A stretch of DNA of 64,000 bases from the NCBI RefSeq assembly GCF_900107045.1, contig NZ_FNON01000003.1, positions 62,001 to 126,000 of the forward strand. Reading direction: 5' to 3'. Under the pieces are notes generated by a model. That model searched no databases. It was given only the letters and a program-made list of their open reading frames with translations, and was not told where the DNA came from. The position numbers and the translations under genes are program-made. Below are positions 17,479-25,517 of this stretch, in pieces; the stretch's first letter is position 1, and each line of letters opens with the position of its first letter. Source of the DNA: Amycolatopsis xylanica. Lineage in GTDB: Bacteria > Actinomycetota > Actinomycetes > Mycobacteriales > Pseudonocardiaceae.

Positions 17479-20274
17479 TCACACCGCTGGTGGCAACGAG
17501 GCCAGCAGCGTCAGCAGATCTTCCGTCCGGGGGTCGCCGAGGCGCTGGCACACCGCCAGCGCCTCGGCCCATTTCTCCGCGCCTGCCGTGCGCTCACCGG
17601 TCTGGACCAGCACCCGGCCGAGCGTGATCAGAATGTCGATCGTGCCGTAGTCGGCGCCGCCGCCACCCGCGTCGAGTTCCCGTAAGAGTGACAGCGCGCG
17701 CTCACATGTCTCGATCGCTTCGTCGTATTTACCGGCGCCCGCCAGTGCTTCGCCGACATTTCCGAGCGAAAGGGCGGCGTGATAGCGGTCGCTGAGCGAG
17801 TCGAACGCCTCGGAAGCGCCACGGGCGTGTTCGGCCGCCTCTTCGAACCTTTCCAGCCCGATGCAGTTGGCGCTGATGTTGAGCAGCGCGTGCGCGACGT
17901 AGGTCTTCTGCCCGCGTTCGCGCGCGATCAGCACCGATTCGGTGCCGTACCGATACGCCTTCTCGTATTCCTTGCGCTGGTAGTAGGCGCCGGCGAGGTT
18001 GCTCAGGATCGCCGCGGTGACCACGCTTCCGCCGCTGTCGGCCGCCGCCTTCCTGCCCTCCTCCAGCGCCTCCAGCGCGCTGTCGGTGCGCGCGGCGCGC
18101 AGATACGCGGAGCCGAGGTTGTTGGCCGCGTACTGCAGCCCCAGCAGGTCGCCGGCCTCGCGGACGGACCGGACCGCGACCTCGGCGGAGCCGATCCAGT
18201 CATCGATGTCATGACGCTCGGCGAAAAGCCCGCGCAGCAGCCAGGCGAGCTTCCACGACGACGCCGACCAGCCGCGTTGCGCGGCCTCGGAAACCAGCGC
18301 GACCAGTGTCGCCCGCTCGGTCACGTACCAGCCGATGGTCTCGGCATGATCGGAGAAACTCATCTTCGGCCCGCTCGAGACCGGCAGCACGACGCCGTCG
18401 GCGACCAGGTCGGGGCGCACCAGCTGGTTCGCCTCGGCGAGCGCGCAGAGATACCAGTCGAGCAGCCGCCGCATCGCGACCTCGGACTCGCTCGCGTCGT
18501 CCTCCTGCTCGGACAGTTCCGCCGCGTAGACCCGGAGCAGATCGTGGAACTGGTACCGATCGGTGCGCGGCTGGTTGATCAGGTGCGCCGACGCGAGCTG
18601 GTCGAGCAGCTCCCGCGCCTCGCGCACGGAACTGCCCGCCAGCACCGCCGCGGCCGGCAAGCCGATGTCCATCGCGGGATGCAGTCCCAGGAGGCGGAAC
18701 ATCCGCGCGGCCGCCGGGCGCAAAGCGTTGTAGGACCATGAGAAGGCCGCACGCAGGTCGGTGCCCGCGTCCTGCGGGTCGCGCAGGGTGTCGAGCCGGA
18801 CCCGCTGATCCCTGAGCTCGTCGACGATCCCGGCGATCGAAAGCTCCGAGAACCGCGACGCCCGCTCGCCAGCCAGCGCGAGCGCGAGCGGCAGCCGCCC
18901 GCACAGTTCCGCGAGCTCCGCGACGGCGTCCGGCTCGGCCTGCAGCCGCTCGTACCCGACGCTGCCCGCGAGCAGCGCGGTCGCGTCGGCCGTGTCGAAG
19001 GAGCGCAGCGGCAGGCGGTGCGCGCCCTCGCGCGCGACCAGGCCCCGCAACTGGTTCCGGCTGGTCACGACCACCAGGTTGCCGGATCCGGGCAGCAGCG
19101 GGCGAACCTGGTTGGCGTCGTGGGCGTTGTCCAGCAGCATCAGCATCCTGGCTTCGGCCAGCCGGCTGCGGAGCATGGCCGAGCGTTCCTCCACTGTGGA
19201 GGGAATGGTCTCGGCGGCCACCCCGACCGCGCGCAGGATCCGCGCGAGCGCGGCGTCCGGGGTCATCGGGGTCGCCGCGGAATGCCCGCGCAGGTCCAGG
19301 AACAGCTGCCCGTCCGGGAACTGGTCGCGCACCAGATGCGCCCAGTGCACGGCGAGCGAGGTCTTGCCGACCCCGGCGGTGCCCTCGATCACCGCGATCG
19401 CGGTCGAGCGGCCACGCCGGTCGGCCAGGAACCGGTCGAGCTGGGCGAGTTCGGCGTCGCGCCCGGTGAAACTCGCGACGTCGAAGGGAAGCTGGCGCGG
19501 CACCTCGGCGACCTGGGGCGCCGGCGCGGGTTCGGAGTCGGTGCTGAGCAGTTCGGCGTGCAGCCGCCGCAGGCGCGCGCCCGGCTCGACGCCGAGTTCG
19601 TCGGCGAGCAGCTCGCGCAGCTTCGCGTACCGGGCCAACGCCTCGGCGCGGCGGCCGGAGCGGGCGAGCACCCGGACCAGCCGTTCCCACAACGACTCCC
19701 GCAGCGGATGCTGCGCGACCAGATCGGTCAGCTCGGCGGCGAGGTCGGAATCCGGTGCCACGTCGGCGTCGAGGTCGATCCGGCGTTCGACCGCGAACAG
19801 GTACCGCTCAGTGAGCAACGGCGCCCAGTCCTCGACGATCACCGCGGATCCGACGCCCTCCAAGGGACTGCCTGCCCACAGCTCGAGCGCCTCGCCCAGC
19901 AGCGCGCGCTCCTTGCCCGTGTCCCCCTGCTCGGCGGCGGAGTCCAGCAGCCGGAGGAAGCGCAGCGCGTCCACGACGGACGGATCGATGGCGAGCCGGT
20001 AGCCGTCCTGCTCGGTGACGACCGCCTCGTCGCCCAGATGCTTGCGCAGCCGCATCACATAGGTCTGCAGGCTGCCGCGAATCCGTTCGGGTGGCTCCTC
20101 ACCCCAGACCGCCCGCGCGAGCGCGTCGATCGAAACCAGGCGCCCCGCGGAAAGTGCCAGCGTGGCCAGCAGCGCACGCTGCCTGCTGCTCGTGAGCGGG
20201 AGTGACTTGCCGCCGACGCTCACGGTGAACGGGCCTAGAAGCCGGATGTCGATGGCGCTCGCTCCTCCCCTCAC
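17479..20274 (-). CDS. SARP-family transcription activator with NB-ARC and TPR domains (AfsR-like)
   Basis: 931 residues from a GTG. OmpR-type winged helix (about 8-95, IDIRLLGPFTVSVGG...YVMRLRKHLG), bacterial transcriptional activation domain (about 100-250), NB-ARC ATPase with Walker A EGTAGVGKTSLAVHW and VTSRNQLRGLV, then TPR repeats to the end (RKEYEKAYRYGTES, GKYDEAIETCERAL). Such proteins activate specialised-metabolite genes. None lies adjacent, so targets are unknown; the terpene locus 25 kb away has direct repeats of possible SARP type. It is inserted between mutT1 and hupB, which are neighbours in mycobacteria. Confidence 0.93.
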   Translation of the reverse strand: MRGGASAIDIRLLGPFTVSVGGKSLPLTSSRQRALLATLALSAGRLVSIDALARAVWGEEPPERIRGSLQTYVMRLRKHLGDEAVVTEQDGYRLAIDPSVVDALRFLRLLDSAAEQGDTGKERALLGEALELWAGSPLEGVGSAVIVEDWAPLLTERYLFAVERRIDLDADVAPDSDLAAELTDLVAQHPLRESLWERLVRVLARSGRRAEALARYAKLRELLADELGVEPGARLRRLHAELLSTDSEPAPAPQVAEVPRQLPFDVASFTGRDAELAQLDRFLADRRGRSTAIAVIEGTAGVGKTSLAVHWAHLVRDQFPDGQLFLDLRGHSAATPMTPDAALARILRAVGVAAETIPSTVEERSAMLRSRLAEARMLMLLDNAHDANQVRPLLPGSGNLVVVTSRNQLRGLVAREGAHRLPLRSFDTADATALLAGSVGYERLQAEPDAVAELAELCGRLPLALALAGERASRFSELSIAGIVDELRDQRVRLDTLRDPQDAGTDLRAAFSWSYNALRPAAARMFRLLGLHPAMDIGLPAAAVLAGSSVREARELLDQLASAHLINQPRTDRYQFHDLLRVYAAELSEQEDDASESEVAMRRLLDWYLCALAEANQLVRPDLVADGVVLPVSSGPKMSFSDHAETIGWYVTERATLVALVSEAAQRGWSASSWKLAWLLRGLFAERHDIDDWIGSAEVAVRSVREAGDLLGLQYAANNLGSAYLRAARTDSALEALEEGRKAAADSGGSVVTAAILSNLAGAYYQRKEYEKAYRYGTESVLIARERGQKTYVAHALLNISANCIGLERFEEAAEHARGASEAFDSLSDRYHAALSLGNVGEALAGAGKYDEAIETCERALSLLRELDAGGGGADYGTIDILITLGRVLVQTGERTAGAEKWAEALAVCQRLGDPRTEDLLTLLASLPPAV

Positions 20275-20312
20275 TCAGGATCTGCTCCACCATAGTCGGG
20301 TCGGGGCTCCCC

Positions 20313-20811
20313 AAACGAACGGTAGGGCACTCCTGCCCGATGGCGGACAAACCTTGTCAGCGCGGTCGTTGGGTCGACGTCCCCATGCCGGCCGCGGTAA
20401 CCCCTTTAGGCCTTTGAGAGCTTTCGCGCGGGTGGGCCTTGGGCTTCCGGGAGCCTGTATGAAGGCTCCCTTCATACAGAGCGCGTCGTATGAGGGCTCC
20501 CCTCATCCGGCCCTGCTGGATGAAGGCTCCCTCCATACAGCCCAGGTAGATGAAGGCTCCCTTCATACGCCCCAGGTAGATGAAGGCTCCCCCCATACAG
20601 CCCCCTCGTATGAGGGCTCCCTTCATCACGCTCTGCTGGATGAAGGCTCCCTTCATACGGCCCGGGTTGGATGAAGGCTCCCCTCATCAAGCTCCCGCTG
20701 TATGAAGGCTCCCTTCATCCACACCAACGCGAGGCGGAGCCAAGGGCTGGAGCGAAGGCCGGGCGCGGAGGCCGGGCAAGGGCGCGAGTGCCCCGAAACG
20801 AACGGTAGGGC
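20313..20811. repeat. 16-base direct repeats flanking the palindrome array
   Basis: AAACGAACGGTAGGGC occurs exactly at 20313-20328 and again at 20796-20811, both on the plus strand, bracketing the nine-copy palindrome array. The second copy overlaps the hupB terminator stem. They could mark a duplication or insertion boundary. Confidence 0.5.
20460..20718. repeat. Array D: nine 30-31-base units with a TGAAGGCTCCCTTCA palindrome
   Basis: Units begin at 20460, 20491, 20521, 20551, 20581, 20611, 20641, 20672 and 20703. Each has a palindromic core (TGARGG-CTC-CCYTCA, often extended to GTATGAAGGCTCCCTTCATAC-like ends) and a varied linker of 12-16 bases. The period is a multiple of three, so both strands stay open and give false ten-residue-repeat frames. 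No coding signal is seen. The region 20275-20459 before it holds only the SARP promoter zone. Confidence 0.85.
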
Positions 20812-20834
20812 CCCACGTGGCGTGGGGCCCTACC
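20804..20834 (-). terminator. hupB: Strong terminator hairpin downstream of hupB
   Basis: Perfect 14-base stem GGTAGGGCCCCACG / CGTGGGGCCCTACC with a 3-base loop, 46 bases after the hupB stop on the minus strand. The strength suits a highly expressed gene. Confidence 0.8.
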
Positions 20835-20879
20835 GAAGAAGTTCGCCCTGATTAGTTGCAGAGCCTTACTTCTTTGTCG

Positions 20880-21539
20880 TTACTTCTTCTTGGCCGCGGC
20901 GGTGGTCTTCTTCGCCGGGGCCTTGCGGGCCGTGGTCGCCTTCGGAGCGGCCTTGGTGGCGGCCGGCTTCTTCGCGGCGGTGGCCTTGGCGGCCGGCTTC
21001 GCGGCGGCCTTCGGTGCTGCCTTGGCGGCGGTGGCCTTGGCGGCGGGCTTCGCGGCAGCCGTCTTCGTGGCGGTGGCGCGAGTGCGCGTGGTGGCAGCCT
21101 TGGGGGCGGCCGCGGCGGCGCGGGTGGTGCGAGTGGTGGTGCTGCGGGTCGCGGTCGGGCGGCTGGCGGTCGCCTTGGCAGCGGTGGTCCGCGTGGTCGC
21201 GGCGGCGCGCGTCGTGGTGGACGCGGTGGCGCGCTTGACGACCGTGGCCTTCGGCAGCTTCTTGGTGCCGCTCACCACGTCCTTGAAGGTCGTGCCGGCG
21301 CGGAAGGCGGGCACGTTGGTCTTCTTCACGCGGACGGTCTCACCGGTACGCGGGTTCCGGGCGGTACGGGCAGCGCGGGCACGCTTCTCGAACACACCGA
21401 AGCCGGTGATGTTCACCTTCTCGCCCTTGTTGACCGTGCGGATGATGATGTCGACAAGACCGTCGACAGCCTCAGAAGCAACCTTCTTGTCGCCCAGACG
21501 CTCCGAAAGCGCCTCGATCAGCTGGGCCTTGTTGGCCAT
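20880..21539 (-). CDS. hupB: HU-type nucleoid protein with long Lys/Ala/Thr-rich tail
   Basis: 219 residues from ATG 21539 (GGAGG upstream). Residues 1-92 are a standard HU domain ([51 protein letters not shown]). Residues about 95-219 form a histone H1-like tail of [13 protein letters not shown] and TTRT-type repeats ending AAAKKK. Such tails in actinobacterial HupB bind DNA and compact the nucleoid. The early part of this tail (about 105-150) is rich in Thr-Arg rather than Lys. Same position as Rv2986c. Confidence 0.97.
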   Translation of the reverse strand: MANKAQLIEALSERLGDKKVASEAVDGLVDIIIRTVNKGEKVNITGFGVFEKRARAARTARNPRTGETVRVKKTNVPAFRAGTTFKDVVSGTKKLPKATVVKRATASTTTRAAATTRTTAAKATASRPTATRSTTTRTTRAAAAAPKAATTRTRATATKTAAAKPAAKATAAKAAPKAAAKPAAKATAAKKPAATKAAPKATTARKAPAKKTTAAAKKK

Positions 21540-21597
21540 TCCAGTCCTCCAAGCGGAACTACTTCTCACGGCCCCGATGGCCGACTTAGCGCACACG

Positions 21598-21625
21598 GTA
21601 TTACCAATGCAGCACAAATTCCAAA
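21598..21625 (-). promoter_or_regulatory. hupB: hupB promoter
   Basis: On the minus strand TAATAC (21598-21603) is a good -10, with TTTGGA (21620-21625) 16 bases upstream as a -35. This gives a transcript leader of about 50 bases. It lies in an unusually AT-rich stretch. Confidence 0.6.
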
Positions 21626-21728
21626 CGGCACGCGGAAATTTTCCCTTATTTGGGGTGGGTTCCGCCTCTTGAGGGACCCTCGCGGGGGCCTCAGGAGTGC
21701 CGTTTGGCGGGTTTTCGGGGGTGCTGAG

Positions 21729-21785
21729 CAGGTCCTCAGGGGACCTGAGATGGGGGCGGGATTCCCTTGCTGAGCAGGGAATCCC
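21729..21785 (-). terminator. leuCD terminator: two hairpins
   Basis: GGGATTCCCT / AGGGAATCCC (21758-21785), a perfect 10-base stem with 8-base loop, lies 8 bases past the leuD stop. A second smaller hairpin CAGGTCC / GGACCTG (21729-21747) follows. Together they should separate leuCD from hupB. Confidence 0.7.
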
Positions 21786-21792
21786 TGCCCCG

Positions 21793-22392
21793 TCAGGCCT
21801 CGATTGCCGTGGTCAGAGGCTTCCAGGAGGGCCGAGCGGCCTCAAATTTGTCGATCTCCGCGGCGTGTCGGAGTGTCAGGGCGATGTCGTCGAGCCCTTC
21901 GAGGAGCCGCCAGCGGGTGTAGTCGTCGATCTGGAGGGGCGCGGTGAAGTCCTTGGCCCGCACGGTCTTCGCCTGGAGGTCCACCGAGACCTCCGTGCCG
22001 GGCTCGTTCTCGAGGATCTTCCACAGCAGCTCGACGTCCTGCTGCGCCACTTCGGCGGCCAGCAGGCCCTGCTTGCCCGAGTTCCCACGGAAGATGTCCG
22101 CGAACCGTGAGGAGATCACGACCCGGAAGCCGTAGTTCATGAGCGCCCAGACGGCGTGCTCACGCGAGGATCCGGTGCCGAAGTCCGGTCCGGCGACCAG
22201 CACGCTGCCCGCCTTGAAGGGCTCCTGGTTGAGGATGAAGTCCTCGTCAGAGCGCCAAGCGGCGAACAGGCCGTCCTCGAAACCCGTGCGGCTGACGCGC
22301 TTGAGGTAGACGGCCGGGATGATCTGGTCAGTGTCCACGTTGGACCGGCGCAGCGGGACACCGACGCCCGTGTGGGTGGTGAACGGTTCCAT
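21793..22392 (-). CDS. leuD: 3-isopropylmalate dehydratase small subunit
   Basis: 199 residues, normal. Swivel domain that closes over the active site of Leu[19 protein letters not shown] near the start and [15 protein letters not shown], the two family signatures. Start ATG 22392, 14 bases after leuC. With LeuC it isomerises 2-isopropylmalate to 3-isopropylmalate in leucine synthesis. Confidence 0.97.
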   Translation of the reverse strand: MEPFTTHTGVGVPLRRSNVDTDQIIPAVYLKRVSRTGFEDGLFAAWRSDEDFILNQEPFKAGSVLVAGPDFGTGSSREHAVWALMNYGFRVVISSRFADIFRGNSGKQGLLAAEVAQQDVELLWKILENEPGTEVSVDLQAKTVRAKDFTAPLQIDDYTRWRLLEGLDDIALTLRHAAEIDKFEAARPSWKPLTTAIEA

Positions 22393-22406
22393 GGATCGAT
22401 GGCTCC

Positions 22407-23828
22407 TTACAGGTCGTCGGGCGAGGACAGGGTGCCGCGGATGGCCGTCGCGGCCGCCACGAGCGGCGAGACGAGGTGAGTCCGGCCACCCTTGCCCTGC
22501 CTGCCCTCGAAGTTGCGGTTGGAGGTCGAGGCGCTGCGCTCGCCCGGCTTGAGCTGATCGGGGTTCATCCCGAGGCACATCGAGCAGCCCGCCTGCCGCC
22601 ACTCGGCGCCAGCGTCGGTGAAGACCTTGTTGAGCCCCTCGGCTTCCGCCGCCTGGCGGACCCGCATCGAGCCGGGCACCACCAGCATCCGCACCGAGGA
22701 GGCCACCTTGTGGCCCTGCAGGACGCTCGCGGCGGCACGCAGGTCCTCGATCCGGCCGTTGGTGCACGAGCCGAGGAAGACCGTGTCCACGGCGATCTCA
22801 CGCAGCGGCGTGCCCGCCTTCAGGTCCATATAGGACAGCGCCTTCTCCGCGGCGATCCGCTCGTTCTCGTCGGCGATCTGCTCGGGGTCGGGAACGCTGG
22901 CCGAGAGCGGAAGTCCCTGGCCAGGGTTGGTCCCCCAGGTGACGAACGGGGTCAGCTCGCTCGCGTCGAGATCGACTTCGACGTCGAAAACGGCGTCGTC
23001 GTCGGTGCGCAGCCCGCGCCAGTTCTCGACCGCCGCGTCCCAGTCCGCGCCCTTCGGCGCGTGCGGCCGATCCTTGAGGTACTCGAAGGTAACGTCGTCC
23101 GGCGCGATCAGCCCGGCGCGCGCGCCCGCCTCGATCGACATGTTGCAGACGGTCATCCGGGCTTCCATCGACAGGTTCTCGATGGCCTCGCCGCGGTACT
23201 CCAGCACGTAACCCTGCCCGCCGCCGGTGCCGATCTTGGCGATGACCGCCAGGATGATGTCCTTCGCCGTCACGCCGGGGCGCAGCGTGCCCTCGACGTT
23301 GATCGCCATCGTCTTGAATGGACGGAGCGGCAGCGTCTGGGTGGCCATCACGTGCTCGACCTCGGAGGTGCCGATGCCGAAGGCCATCGCGCCGAACGCG
23401 CCGTGCGTGGAGGTGTGGGAGTCGCCGCACACCACGGTCATCCCCGGCTGGGTCAGGCCGAGCTGCGGGCCGATGACGTGCACGATGCCCTGCTCGAGGT
23501 CGCCCATCGGGTGCAGCCGGACGCCGAACTCCTTGCAGTTGCGGCGAAGGGTGTCGACCTGGGTGCGCGAAACCGGGTCGGCGATGGGAAGTTCGATGTC
23601 GATCGTCGGGACGTTGTGGTCCTCGGTGGCGATCGTGAGGTCCGGCCGCCGCAGCCGCCGCCCGGCCAGGCGCAGTCCGTCGAACGCCTGCGGGCTGGTG
23701 ACTTCGTGCAGCAGGTGCAGATCGATGTAGATCAGGTCCGGTTCGGCACCTTCGCCTTTGCGCACGAGGTGCGAATCCCACACTTTTTCCGCCAACGTGC
23801 GGCCCTGTGTGGTGGTGGACTCGGTCAT
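22407..23828 (-). CDS. leuC: 3-isopropylmalate dehydratase large subunit
   Basis: 473 residues, start ATG 23828 with GGGAGGAG before it. Aconitase-type with the [4Fe-4S] cysteines in FLGSCTNGR and GCSMCLGMN, and [14 protein letters not shown]. First gene of leuCD, divergent from the IclR-type regulator, as in Streptomyces and mycobacteria, so leucine-responsive control by that regulator is expected. Confidence 0.97.
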   Translation of the reverse strand: MTESTTTQGRTLAEKVWDSHLVRKGEGAEPDLIYIDLHLLHEVTSPQAFDGLRLAGRRLRRPDLTIATEDHNVPTIDIELPIADPVSRTQVDTLRRNCKEFGVRLHPMGDLEQGIVHVIGPQLGLTQPGMTVVCGDSHTSTHGAFGAMAFGIGTSEVEHVMATQTLPLRPFKTMAINVEGTLRPGVTAKDIILAVIAKIGTGGGQGYVLEYRGEAIENLSMEARMTVCNMSIEAGARAGLIAPDDVTFEYLKDRPHAPKGADWDAAVENWRGLRTDDDAVFDVEVDLDASELTPFVTWGTNPGQGLPLSASVPDPEQIADENERIAAEKALSYMDLKAGTPLREIAVDTVFLGSCTNGRIEDLRAAASVLQGHKVASSVRMLVVPGSMRVRQAAEAEGLNKVFTDAGAEWRQAGCSMCLGMNPDQLKPGERSASTSNRNFEGRQGKGGRTHLVSPLVAAATAIRGTLSSPDDL

Positions 23829-23923
23829 CAGGGCTCCTCCCAATGAGGGTGGGCCGGGTGGAACTCGGGGGCTTTGTCTTCGTGGCTCAGCCGCGCGGGA
23901 GTCCGTTTGTCCCAGCATCTGGA

Positions 23924-23949
23924 CTTCCCAAACTTCGGGAAGATAGTAT
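23924..23949. promoter_or_regulatory. Operator and leaderless promoter between leuC and the IclR gene
   Basis: CTTCCC-N7-GGGAAG (23924-23942) is a clean palindrome, the size expected for an IclR dimer. TAGTAT (23944-23949) is a good -10 for the plus strand and stands 7 bases before the GTG start at 23956, so the regulator mRNA is probably leaderless. GATAGTATC is itself nearly symmetric, so TACTAT could also serve leuCD on the minus strand. Confidence 0.55.
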
Positions 23950-23955
23950 CGCGTC

Positions 23956-24657
23956 GTGGGACAGCATAGCGGTATCGGAGTACTGGACAAGGCAGTGGCC
24001 GTTCTCCAGGCGGTGGCCGAAGATCCATGCGGACTGGCCGAACTGTGCACGCGGACGGGCCTGCCCCGTGCCACGGCGCACCGGCTCGCGGTGGGCCTGG
24101 AGGTGCACCGATTACTGCGCCGAGGGCCCGACGGGCGCTGGCGCCCGGGCACCGCGCTGGCCGAGCTGGCCGGCGGATCGACCGATCCGCTGCTCGACGC
24201 GGCGGGCTCGGTGCTGCCCAAACTCCGGGACATCACCGGCGAAAGCGTCCAGCTGTACCGCCGCGACGGCGTGCAGCGCGTCTGCGTCTCGACGGCCGAG
24301 CCGCCGAGTGGTCTTCGCGACACCGTGCCGATCGGCTCGCGGCTCCCGATGACAGCTGGCTCCGGCGCGAAGGTGCTCGCCGCATGGTCGGATCCGCACA
24401 CCCAGCGCACGATCCTCAACGACGCCGTCTACGGCGAGCGCACGCTGCTCGAGGTCCGGCGCCGCGGCTGGGCGCAGAGCGTCGCCGAGCGCGAGCCGGG
24501 TGTGGCGTCCGTCTCAGCGCCGGTAAGGGATTCCTCGGGCACCGTGGTGGCGGCGGTCTCGGTTTCCGGCCCCATCGAACGGATCGGCCGCAAACCGGGC
24601 GCGCGCTGGGCGGCGGACCTGCTCGCCGCCGCCGACGCGCTCCAAGAACGCCTCTAG
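23956..24657 (+). CDS. ndgR: IclR-family regulator of leucine genes (NdgR/AreB type)
   Basis: 233 residues. N-terminal helix-turn-helix ([35 protein letters not shown]) and C-terminal IclR sensor domain ([36 protein letters not shown]). Location next to leuCD is the hallmark of Streptomyces NdgR and the mycobacterial Rv2989 protein, which control leucine and other amino-acid genes. The name rests on this synteny and on domain layout. Confidence 0.9.
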   Translation: MGQHSGIGVLDKAVAVLQAVAEDPCGLAELCTRTGLPRATAHRLAVGLEVHRLLRRGPDGRWRPGTALAELAGGSTDPLLDAAGSVLPKLRDITGESVQLYRRDGVQRVCVSTAEPPSGLRDTVPIGSRLPMTAGSGAKVLAAWSDPHTQRTILNDAVYGERTLLEVRRRGWAQSVAEREPGVASVSAPVRDSSGTVVAAVSVSGPIERIGRKPGARWAADLLAAADALQERL

Positions 24658-24664
24658 GACTCGC

Positions 24665-24716
24665 GATTTAGCGGGCTTTATCCCGGGCGCTTTCCCGGGA
24701 TAAAGCCCGCTAAATC
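24665..24716. repeat. Palindromic repeat B2
   Basis: Perfect 23-base arms (24665-24687 and 24694-24716, core GCGGGCTTTATCCCGGG) around the loop CGCTTT, between the converging ndgR and membrane-protein genes. Likely a bidirectional terminator. Confidence 0.85.
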
Positions 24717-24729
24717 CCCCAGGACCCGG

Positions 24730-25350
24730 TCATGAGTCTCCCTGGACCGCGAGGCGCTCGTCGATGTCGGGGATCCAGAAGCACAGCTCCAGTGTCTTGA
24801 TCGACGCCCAGTGGCCCATCTTCCGGCCCTGCGCCACGAGTGAGACCGATCCCACAGCGAGCAGCAGCAGCGAAACCACGGCCAGCACCGGTTTCGACCC
24901 GGTGAAGATCTCCACGAACGCGACGAGCGCGCCCAGCAGCAGCGGCGGCGCCGAGTTCCGCAGCATCAGGCCGGAGGCACGCAACCGGGTCACTTCGACC
25001 GCGACGTCCTTGTCGTGCAGCTGGATCACCGAGAGCAGCAGATGCGGGTCGGCCTCGACGTAGGCGCGGTCGCGGGCTTCGGGGTTCCGGCGCAGGAACT
25101 CCTGGCGGGGACGGCGGTCGCGGCGGCGGGTGACCAGGCGGTTGATCGCCGCGCCCAGCGGATAACCCAGGTACCCCAGCAGATGGGTGACCAGCACGAG
25201 CGCGATCACCAGCAGCACAACGGGTGCCCGCCCGGCCGCCGCCGGGTCGATCCAGTCGAACCTGGCGCCGACGTAGCCGAACAGGCCGAGGTACAGCGCG
25301 CCGGGGATGGTGTAGGTAAACAGGTCGAAGACACCGATGGCGAAGTTCAC
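24730..25350 (-). CDS. Integral membrane protein of unknown function
   Basis: About 206 residues from GTG 25350 (GTG 25371 or TTG 25386 are alternatives). Four predicted membrane helices: VFDLFTYTIPGALYLGLFGYV, VVLLVIALVLVTHLLGYLGY, LLLGALVAFVEIF and AVVSLLLLAVGSVSLVA. A basic Arg-rich cytoplasmic segment of about 60 residues links the second and third. FDLFTYTIPG at the very start and LLGYLGYPLG are the likely conserved motifs. No family recognised. It faces away from the fucosidase gene. Confidence 0.75.
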   Translation of the reverse strand: MNFAIGVFDLFTYTIPGALYLGLFGYVGARFDWIDPAAAGRAPVVLLVIALVLVTHLLGYLGYPLGAAINRLVTRRRDRRPRQEFLRRNPEARDRAYVEADPHLLLSVIQLHDKDVAVEVTRLRASGLMLRNSAPPLLLGALVAFVEIFTGSKPVLAVVSLLLLAVGSVSLVAQGRKMGHWASIKTLELCFWIPDIDERLAVQGDS

Positions 25351-25517
25351 CCGCCCATCCAAGGGGTCCACGGGCCCGCGGGGCAACCATCGGTCGCGTT
25401 CCGCTCACCGAGGCATGACTGTCCACTGTGGAGTATTCTTCGACATACATCCCATCTATCAGGACATCAGGCAGGCATTTTCCGGTATTTTCCGTCTTTT
25501 GGAGGTGTTTACATCCG

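Noticed and set aside
20357..20690. Repeat protein with ten-residue DEGSLHTAQV-like units
   Set aside because: The frame is open on both strands only because the palindrome period is a multiple of three; no ribosome binding site or codon bias supports it.
20460..20718. CRISPR array
   Set aside because: Repeats are 15-20 bases and palindromic, spacers only 12-16 bases and partly shared, and no cas gene is present.
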